Source: MWDT01 sp035506315
Lineage (GTDB): Bacteria > Verrucomicrobiota > Verrucomicrobiia > Opitutales > Opitutaceae
Length of the DNA stretch: 7,834 bases
Direction: 5' to 3'
NCBI GenBank assembly: GCA_035506315.1
Contig: DATJPQ010000266.1
Location: 1 to 7,834, forward strand
Shown: one piece after another, positions 1 through 5,009 of the stretch
Numbering within the stretch: position 1 is the first letter of the stretch
Layout: each line of letters opens with the position of its first letter
Made by a program: the position numbers and the translations under genes
Notes under the pieces: generated by a model
The model's database searches: none
Seen by the model: only the letters and a program-made list of their open reading frames with translations
What the model was told of the DNA's origin: nothing

Positions 1-192
1 GAAACGTTCCTGTTGGTGCAGGCGATCGCCTTGGCCGGGTTTTCCTACCTGTTCCTGGGGACGATCACCGTCATGACCCTGCTGGGGGCGGCTTTGGTCT
101 TCCTGCCCGTGGTCGTCAGCCTGCTGATGAAAGAGCAACTCATGCTCAAGAACAAGTCGCCAAGAACGGCGGAAAGCGGCGCTCTCGCGTGA
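1..192 (+). CDS. C-terminal end of an unidentified integral membrane protein (partial)
   Basis: The first 63 codons in frame 1 are open and end in TGA at 190-192; the start lies before the window. The translated tail has two hydrophobic stretches, about residues 4-19 (FLLVQAIALAGFSYLFLG) and 23-42 (through LLGAALVFLPVVVSLL). A short polar tail rich in K, N, S and R follows, as expected for two transmembrane helices and a cytoplasmic end. The stop overlaps the GTG start of menA by four bases (GTGA), so the two genes are probably co-transcribed and translationally coupled. A role near menaquinone or membrane metabolism is possible, but no family motif remains in the visible part and I do not assign one. 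Confidence 0.75.
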   Translation, partial: ETFLLVQAIALAGFSYLFLGTITVMTLLGAALVFLPVVVSLLMKEQLMLKNKSPRTAESGALA

Positions 193-1082
193 ACCCCTCC
201 CGCTGGCAGGTATGGATCTCGGCGGCGCGGCCGCGTACGTTGTCGGCAGCGGTGGCGCCGGTGGTCGTCGGATCGGCGCTGGCCGGGCGCGCGGGAAAAT
301 TCGACGGATGGGCGGCGTCGATTTGCCTGGTCTTCGCCCTGCTCATCCAGATCGGCACCAATTTTGCCAACGATTACTTCGATTTCCGCCACGGGGCCGA
401 CACGGCGGATCGCATCGGCCCCCGGCGCGCAGTCGCGGCCGGGTGGGTGACACCCGCGGCGATGCAGCGGGCGATGCGAGGTGTGTTCAGCGCGGCGTTT
501 CTCGTCGGTCTGACACTGCTCGCGTGGGGCGGGTGGTGGTTGCTCGTCATCGGCATGGCGTGCATTGGCTGCGGGATCGCCTACACGGGCGGCCCCTATC
601 CGCTCGGCTACCACGGGCTCGGCGATATTTTCGTTTTCCTGTTTTTCGGCCTCGTGGCCGTGGGCACGACGTTTTACGTGCAGGCGGGAACCGTAACGAT
701 GACCGCGATGATCGCGGCCGTGGCGATCGGCGCCCTGACGACGAATATTCTCGTCGTAAACAACTATCGCGACGTCGAAACCGACCGCCTGGCCGGCAAA
801 CGCACGCTCGTCGTCCGTTACGGGCGGCATTTTGCGCGGGCCCAGTTCGCGCTGGCCCATGCGATCGCGCTCACAGCGCCGATCTTCCTGGCGGCGCATG
901 GGGTGGCATCGCTGACGACACTGGCCGTACCCATCGCGATCCTGGCGATTGGCGCCACCCACCAGTACGTGATGCTCAAGCGCGCCGAGACGCCGCAGGA
1001 CTTTCTCCGCCTGCTCAGCCAGTCCGGTCTCTATCTCGCCGCCTATGCGGTGGTGCTCTCTGGCTGGATCGTCTTCGGATAA
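189..1082 (+). CDS. menA: 1,4-dihydroxy-2-naphthoate polyprenyltransferase (menaquinone biosynthesis)
   Basis: This 297-residue UbiA-superfamily prenyltransferase is predicted to attach a polyprenyl chain to 1,4-dihydroxy-2-naphthoate, giving demethylmenaquinone in the cytoplasmic membrane. The first Asp-rich, Mg-diphosphate-binding motif is NDYFDFRHGAD (residues 61-71). It is preceded by QIGTNFA and followed by the RIGPRRAVAAG segment (75-85), all typical of MenA. The second Asp motif is NNYRDVETDRLAGKRTL (191-207). Many hydrophobic segments fit the 8-9 helices of the family, and the N-terminal WISAARPRTLSAAVAPVVVG is the usual MenA opening. Length is normal for the family (about 290-310). 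The start is GTG at 189, which overlaps the stop of the upstream membrane protein; the gene ends at TAA 1080-1082. The presence of menA implies a menaquinone respiratory chain. Confidence 0.95.
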   Translation: MNPSRWQVWISAARPRTLSAAVAPVVVGSALAGRAGKFDGWAASICLVFALLIQIGTNFANDYFDFRHGADTADRIGPRRAVAAGWVTPAAMQRAMRGVFSAAFLVGLTLLAWGGWWLLVIGMACIGCGIAYTGGPYPLGYHGLGDIFVFLFFGLVAVGTTFYVQAGTVTMTAMIAAVAIGALTTNILVVNNYRDVETDRLAGKRTLVVRYGRHFARAQFALAHAIALTAPIFLAAHGVASLTTLAVPIAILAIGATHQYVMLKRAETPQDFLRLLSQSGLYLAAYAVVLSGWIVFG

Positions 1083-1159
1083 TGAAGCGGTTGGGGCACG
1101 GAATACGAATGATATAGTGAGGCGGGTTGAGCCGCGCCAGCACGGCGTATTAACCTGAA

Positions 1160-1184
1160 GGTCTTGGCCCGCAGGGCCGAGATC
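1160..1184 (+). terminator. Hairpin downstream of menA, possible terminator or attenuator
   Basis: An 11-base-pair stem (1160-1170 with 1174-1184) closes a 3-base GCA loop about 78 bases after the menA stop. Two of its pairs are G-U in the plus-strand RNA and would be A-C mismatches in the opposite RNA, so the fold fits plus-strand transcription. No U-run follows, so it is not a classical intrinsic terminator; it may act as a 3' stabiliser or with Rho. Confidence 0.4.
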
Positions 1185-1199
1185 GTGCACGGCAGCGCA

Positions 1200-1232
1200 C
1201 GCCGCGCTTATATATAGGCGGGAGGCGCGGCG
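1200..1232. repeat. Perfect 8-bp inverted repeat around a TATATA spacer
   Basis: CGCCGCGC at 1200-1207 pairs perfectly with GCGCGGCG at 1225-1232. The 17-base spacer carries TTATATATAGG, an AT-rich island in GC-rich DNA. It could be a stem-loop or an operator or promoter region. The function is unknown. Confidence 0.35.
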
Positions 1233-1721
1233 CCGAATGGCTATACGGTGCGGTATCGCGGAGGGTATGGCGTAAACAAGCCGATGCCCGGTCGGACAAA
1301 AGCGTAAATTCTTAATAGGTGTTTATACCTATCCACCTGTTGATGTGCAGGCCGATGGAAACGGCATGCATCGTAGTCGAGAACAAGACGAAACAAGAGG
1401 CCATAGGGTCAACGGGCGTCATTGCGACGGTCGCAGCACCGAAAACCGGTGCCAATGGTCGGGCCATCGTATTCGGCTCCGGCGTCGGTGCGGCATCGCT
1501 TATGTAATTGCCCGGCGTCTGGTTGCCGACGGGTCCGAGGTTGATCATATCCGGCATACAACGGAGGGCGAAAGGACTATAGAGAGCAATACTTATAGGG
1601 CCTATTCAATATATTACTCGCCCCATGTTAATAGCGGGATGACCGCATCATCCCCGGAAAGTCGGATTTTGCCGCGGGAGATTCGGCCCTTTGACCCGGT
1701 TCGTGCCCCCAACCGGACCAT

Positions 1722-1727
1722 TATAAC
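1722..1727 (+). promoter_or_regulatory. Candidate -10 box for the S26 peptidase gene
   Basis: TATAAC matches five of six bases of a sigma-70 -10 box and ends 13 bases before the ATG at 1741. A start about 7 bases downstream would give a nearly leaderless mRNA, which fits the lack of a Shine-Dalgarno sequence there. The -35 is poor: TTGACC at 1691-1696 is good but spaced too far, at 25 bases. A second candidate, TTGACA at 1734-1739, would place transcription inside the gene. Confidence 0.22.
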
Positions 1728-1740
1728 CGATTTTTGACAG

Positions 1741-2190
1741 ATGAAGAGCTACCCCATACTCTACGCTCTTCTAAGCGTCCTATTAGCAAGCGGAAGCACT
1801 GCAATAGCGCGTGATAATTCTGTCACGACAATCAATTTGGACAAGCGGACTGCCATCGCCACCGCCATTGCCTGGACGGGCCAGTCTCCCGATCATGGTT
1901 GGACCTATCCGCAGGCCACCGGCAGCATGCGTCCGACGCTCGATGAATGTTCGATCCTGCTGCTGGAGCGTGCCTCTGCCCGCGACTTGAAGGAGGGGGA
2001 TATTGTTTGCTACACCCGCGCACCTGACGGCAGCGGGAAAGAAACTATCGTTCATCGCGCGGTGGCCATTGCTTCGAACGGCTATATATATATGGCGGGC
2101 GATAACAACCGCTATGCCGACGGCTGGATCGCCCCCGTGCGCATATGCTGGCGCGTCACGCAGATCATCCAGACTCCATCCCGGTTATAG
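1741..2190 (+). CDS. SipW/ER-type S26 signal peptidase-like protein
   Basis: The protein has 149 residues. An N-terminal hydrophobic stretch (about residues 4-22) could be a signal peptide or a membrane anchor. The serine-nucleophile box is GSMRPTL (61-67, Ser62), followed by a SILLLERA strand and LKEGDIVCYTR (83-93), the usual S26/S24 'GDIV' strand. The general-base position reads ETIVHRAVAI, with His105 where ordinary bacterial SPase I has Lys. The C-terminal box is AGDNNRYADGWI (119-130). Ser-His with GDNN..AD.W is the pattern known from Bacillus SipW and eukaryotic/archaeal Sec11, so a protease cleaving exported proteins is the likely role. No C-terminal membrane helix is seen. The gene stands alone, with no obvious substrate gene beside it. 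Start ATG 1741 lacks a Shine-Dalgarno sequence; the first 100 bases are lower in GC than nearby genes. The family call is fairly sure; the physiological substrate is unknown. Confidence 0.75.
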   Translation: MKSYPILYALLSVLLASGSTAIARDNSVTTINLDKRTAIATAIAWTGQSPDHGWTYPQATGSMRPTLDECSILLLERASARDLKEGDIVCYTRAPDGSGKETIVHRAVAIASNGYIYMAGDNNRYADGWIAPVRICWRVTQIIQTPSRL

Positions 2191-2225
2191 CAAATCGGAT
2201 TTGCGGGCCCGGTCGTTGACCGGGC
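2190..2225. terminator. Tandem hairpins between convergent genes, possible bidirectional terminator
   Basis: Directly at the stop of the peptidase gene lies an odd palindrome, GCAAATC-G-GATTTGC (2190-2204). Next comes a perfect 8-base-pair stem with a GTT loop, GCCCGGTC / GACCGGGC (2207-2214 and 2218-2225). The region lies between convergent genes (peptidase plus, trxA minus), where terminators are expected. A U-run is missing after the second stem on the plus strand. On the minus strand the GC stem is read first and is followed by the AT-rich palindrome. Confidence 0.45.
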
Positions 2226-2342
2226 GACCCGGCCGGTAGCAGCCGAGGTCACGAGGCTGGGCTTGTCGCCTGCAATTTCCGCCTCCTCACGTCGGCGGCC
2301 ACGGGGCGAACACCCATCCGGCTGCGGGCGATCGAATACGCG

Positions 2343-2669
2343 CTAGAATTGCGCCTGAAGTTTATCCTTCAGCGCGGCCTTGGGCAGCATGCCCACGATT
2401 TGTTCGGCCAGCTTGCCGTTCTTGAAGAGCAGCATCGTGGGGATGGCGCGGATGCCATGCTCGGTCGCAATCTCCGCGTTGTCGTCGATGTTGACCTTGG
2501 CGATCCGCAGTTTCCCGGCGAATTCCTCCGCGAGCTCCTCCAGGATCGGTGCAATGGCCTTGCACGGGCCGCACCACGGCGCCCAGAAGTCGACCAACAC
2601 GGGCGTCGTGGCACCCGCAATGGTGGTTTTGAAAGTGTCGGTGGTCAGATTGACGATTTTGTCGGACAT
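2343..2669 (-). CDS. trxA: Thioredoxin
   Basis: This is a 108-residue protein, the standard length for bacterial thioredoxin 1, a cytoplasmic dithiol reductant. The active site is W32-C33-G-P-C36-K within VLVDFWAPWCGPCKAIAP. The buried Asp27 and the cis-proline loop RAIPT (Pro77) are also present, as is the FKNGK segment (82-86). The frame is open upstream to 2714 and would add 15 residues, but I choose ATG 2667-2669 because MSDKIVNLTTDTF matches the normal thioredoxin N-terminus. No Shine-Dalgarno sequence is visible before it. It is the last gene of the minus-strand cluster, 45 bases after the 81-aa protein, and ends with TAG. It is expected to serve general targets such as ribonucleotide reductase and peroxiredoxins; a link to its operon partners is not shown. 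Confidence 0.97.
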   Translation of the reverse strand: MSDKIVNLTTDTFKTTIAGATTPVLVDFWAPWCGPCKAIAPILEELAEEFAGKLRIAKVNIDDNAEIATEHGIRAIPTMLLFKNGKLAEQIVGMLPKAALKDKLQAQF

Positions 2670-2714
2670 GGGAAAAGATAGTGCGTATTGGCCGTGAACG
2701 CAAACGGGCGGCAA

Positions 2715-2960
2715 TTACTTGGGGGAGGACTTTTTCAGAATGTCCGCCAGCTCCTTGGGTTCCACCTCTTCGAGCTGCCGGTCGCGGCGCTTGAGCTCTT
2801 CGAATGTTTTCACGACCGTCTCCGTCATGCGCTCGTGGGTCTCCTCCGAGCCGCCCACGAGGAGGAACTGTTCGCCGGAGGTGATGCGTTTATGACCGTC
2901 CTCGTTGTCGAGGCCGACGCCGAGCAGACCGGCGCGTGGTTTGCGTTTCTTTTTGGTCAC
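2715..2960 (-). CDS. Small conserved-looking protein of unknown function, coupled to scpA
   Basis: The gene encodes 81 residues, starting at GTG 2958-2960, which overlaps the scpA stop as GTGA; it ends at TAA 2715-2717. The N-terminus is strongly basic (MTKKKRKPRAG). A middle segment GEQFLLVGGSEETHERM (about residues 29-45) follows, then a charged, probably helical or coiled tail (ETVVKTFEELKRRDRQLEEVEPKELADILKK). It has no signal peptide, membrane helix or cysteine. I do not recognise a named family. The tight overlap with scpA and sensible residue composition support a real gene. The basic head could bind nucleic acid and the acidic helix could bind a protein partner; both are inference. 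Confidence 0.75.
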   Translation of the reverse strand: MTKKKRKPRAGLLGVGLDNEDGHKRITSGEQFLLVGGSEETHERMTETVVKTFEELKRRDRQLEEVEPKELADILKKSSPK

Positions 2961-3736
2961 GCGGTTACCGTGTTGGGCACAGGCGCGGTTTCAAGTGCGT
3001 TTTCCTCGACCACGGTGATGCCGATATCCGCGAATGCTTCATCCTGCTTGAGGCGCAGCTTTTTGAGGCGGGCCAGCTCGAGTACCGCGAGAAAAGTGGC
3101 GACCAGCGTGCGCAGGGTGACTTTCCCGGGGAAGAGTTGCGTGAACACGAAATGCTTTTCCGTCCGCGCGCGGAGCAACAGCCATTCCATCTGATCGGCC
3201 ACGGTCACCTGCTCGTCCTGGATCTCGCCCACCACCAGTTTTTCGGCGAGGCGGCGCAGGACCAGGTTGAACGTGTTCCAGAGCTCGATGCGGTCGACGC
3301 TCTTGAGCGGGCGTTCGTCGTGCCGGATCGACACGGCTTCCACATAGCGGTCCATGCGGTCCTGGCGCAGGCGGGCGAGCTCGTCGAGCTGGGCGGCGGC
3401 TTCCTTGAACTTCTTGTACTGGATGAGCTGGTGCACGAGTTCCCAGCGCGGATCGACCTCCTCGTCGTCGGCGTTGGGGTCGATCGCGGCTTCGCCCTTG
3501 GGCAGCAGCATCCGGCTTTTGATTTCCATGAGCGAGGCGGCCATCACGAAAAATTCGCCGGCGAGCTCGAGGTCGAGCTGCTGCATCGCATGGAGCGCAT
3601 CGATGTATTGCCGCGTGACCGAGACGATGGGGATGTCGTAGATGTCGATCTCGTTCTTGCGGATCAAAAAGAGCAGCAGGTCGAGCGGCCCTTCGAAGAC
3701 CTGGAGCTTGATGCGATATTCGTTGTCGGGAAGCAC
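2957..3736 (-). CDS. scpA: Segregation and condensation protein A (kleisin of SMC complex)
   Basis: This 259-residue protein has the usual size of ScpA, the kleisin that bridges the SMC heads and binds ScpB to make bacterial condensin. The diagnostic N-terminal motif is VFEGPLDLLLFLIRKNEIDI (13-32), followed by YDIPI. The segment LMEIKSRMLLP (69-79) is also family-typical. An acidic linker (DPNADDEEVDP) follows, and the C-terminal winged-helix region includes VATFLAVLELARLKKLRL, which binds an SMC head. The start is GTG at 3734-3736; the frame stays open upstream without another ATG or GTG up to the rsmB-like gene, and no Shine-Dalgarno sequence is seen. The gap to the upstream rsmB-like stop is 96-97 bases, and the stop overlaps the next gene by 4 bases. 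No scpB follows, although scpA and scpB are adjacent in many bacteria, so scpB must lie elsewhere. Confidence 0.95.
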   Translation of the reverse strand: MLPDNEYRIKLQVFEGPLDLLLFLIRKNEIDIYDIPIVSVTRQYIDALHAMQQLDLELAGEFFVMAASLMEIKSRMLLPKGEAAIDPNADDEEVDPRWELVHQLIQYKKFKEAAAQLDELARLRQDRMDRYVEAVSIRHDERPLKSVDRIELWNTFNLVLRRLAEKLVVGEIQDEQVTVADQMEWLLLRARTEKHFVFTQLFPGKVTLRTLVATFLAVLELARLKKLRLKQDEAFADIGITVVEENALETAPVPNTVTA

Positions 3737-3832
3737 GCTGGCGCGATGGTTGGAAGTGCGCCCCGGGTCGCAACGAAAAACTCTGCATCTGCGCCAAACG
3801 CTTCCGCCCGAGCGTTCGCACCAGGAGAAATG

Positions 3833-4996
3833 CTATGCCTGGCGGCGCAGCGAGGCGACGAAGAATCCATCCGTGTCGTGAGTCGCCGGCCAGATCGTCA
3901 AACCGCCGCCGGCATTGGGCGTGAAACCAAAGGTGCGGGCAAAGGGAGCGGGCGCGAAATCCGGGCGGGCGGCCAGGAAGGCGGACAGTACCTCGGCGTT
4001 TTCGCGGCGACAGAGCGAACACGTCGCGTAGACGAGCCGCCCGCCGGGGCGGACGTGCGCGGCGAATTGTGTGAGCAGGTTGTGCTGAACCACTGCCGCC
4101 CGGGCGATGCTTCCGGATGTGGTCACCCACTTGAGGTGGGGCGCGCGCCGCCAGGTGCCGGCGCCGCTGCAGGGCGCATCGACCAGCACGCCATCGTAAA
4201 GACCGGCAACCTCCGGCGTGACGCGGATATTGCCCAGACCGGCGCGTTGGGCGCGCTGAACCAGCTCCTCCAACGCGGCCGGGCGAATATCATGGGCGTC
4301 GATCTGTCCGTCCGGCCCCAGCAGGCAGGCGAGCTGCAGTGTCTTGCCGCCGGCGCCGGCGCAGGCGTCGAGCCACCGGCCGCCGGACTCGAGGCCCACG
4401 GATTCGAGCAGCAACTGCGAGCCGAGGTCCTGCACTTCGACCCGACCCTGTGCGAAGGCATCTGTCTGTGTGATGTCGGCCTCGGCCAGCACCTTGATGG
4501 CCGCCGGCAGCAGGTCGCTTGGCTGGCAGGCCCAGCCACGGTCGGCAAACTCGGCGAGGACGTGGGCAGGCTCCGCGGTTTGCAGTCGCAGCCACAACGG
4601 AGCACGGGTGAGGAGAACATCGAGTTGCGGCGGGGCAAACGCCTCCGGACACTCATCGCGGAACCACGCCGGCAGGAGCGCCTCGCGAGGCAGACCTGCC
4701 ACCAGCCGCGCATCGGCCAGGGCCGTGCGAAATGCCCGGGTGGCCGGGGTGTCCGCGGCGAGCGCGGCCGCCATGGCCACCAATTCTTCGTCCGGACGGC
4801 CCCCGATCCACGGCAGATATCGCACGGTCGTGTACAGCAGCTCGCGATAAAGCCGCCGGTCGCGCGCGCCGATGCCGCGATGGCGGCGCAGCAGCGTGTG
4901 AATGCGCTCGGGCAGGTTGGGATCGCGTCGCCAGTGGGGACGCAATTGGGCGAGCAGCTGCAAAAACGTGTGCCGCTGGCTGCCGACGACGTTCAT
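3833..4996 (-). CDS. RsmB/NOP-family SAM-dependent RNA (cytosine-C5) methyltransferase
   Basis: This 387-residue protein is of the RsmB (Fmu/Sun) / NOP2 type, expected to methylate cytosine C5 in rRNA in the cytoplasm. The N-terminal ~120 residues are helical and resemble a reduced NusB-like region (RRHRGIGARDRRLYRELLY, 38-55). The Rossmann methyltransferase domain carries the SAM loop WLDACAGAGGKTLQLA (208-223). The release-assisting cysteine is in DAPCSGAGTWRR (Cys276), and the catalytic cysteine is in YATCSLCRREN (Cys326). The C-terminal HDTDGFFVA segment (373-381) closes the fold. Both catalytic cysteines are present, so it should be active. E. coli RsmB, which modifies C967 of 16S rRNA, has 429 residues, so the exact position modified here is not certain. 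ATG 4994-4996 lies 13 bases after the lptD stop, implying a shared transcript. Confidence 0.9.
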   Translation of the reverse strand: MNVVGSQRHTFLQLLAQLRPHWRRDPNLPERIHTLLRRHRGIGARDRRLYRELLYTTVRYLPWIGGRPDEELVAMAAALAADTPATRAFRTALADARLVAGLPREALLPAWFRDECPEAFAPPQLDVLLTRAPLWLRLQTAEPAHVLAEFADRGWACQPSDLLPAAIKVLAEADITQTDAFAQGRVEVQDLGSQLLLESVGLESGGRWLDACAGAGGKTLQLACLLGPDGQIDAHDIRPAALEELVQRAQRAGLGNIRVTPEVAGLYDGVLVDAPCSGAGTWRRAPHLKWVTTSGSIARAAVVQHNLLTQFAAHVRPGGRLVYATCSLCRRENAEVLSAFLAARPDFAPAPFARTFGFTPNAGGGLTIWPATHDTDGFFVASLRRQA

Positions 4997-5009
4997 GGCG
5001 GAGGGTGGT

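Larger units (their letters stand above)
1083..1740. other. Long intergenic region, no convincing gene, locally low GC
   Basis: This stretch of 658 bases separates menA from the S26 peptidase gene. I find no gene here that I would defend. Reading frames of 50-130 codons exist on both strands (for example 1319-1507 plus, 1345-1737 plus, 1312-1557 minus), but none has a recognisable domain or a ribosome-binding site. The part around 1561-1620 is about 42% GC by direct count, clearly below the genes on either side. Hairpin-capable sequences lie at 1160-1184, 1200-1232 and 1315-1332. The region may hold promoters, an unrecognised small RNA or peptide, or the remains of an insertion. Confidence 0.6.

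Noticed and set aside
212..1117. 301-codon plus frame overlapping menA in another phase
   Set aside because: It is a frame-shifted shadow of menA, with Arg/Gly/Pro-rich content and no domain.
45..1190. 381-codon minus-strand frame antisense to menA
   Set aside because: The plus-strand MenA motifs are unambiguous; the reverse product is an Arg/His-rich low-complexity shadow.
1345..1737. 130-codon plus frame ending just before the peptidase gene
   Set aside because: Its composition (many R, H, G, S) and lack of any domain or ribosome-binding site look like chance; it also overlaps other equally weak frames.
2670..2714. N-terminal extension of thioredoxin to 2714
   Set aside because: The extra 15 residues (MPPVCVHGQYALSFP) have no family match and are not a convincing signal peptide; MSDKIV is the standard start.
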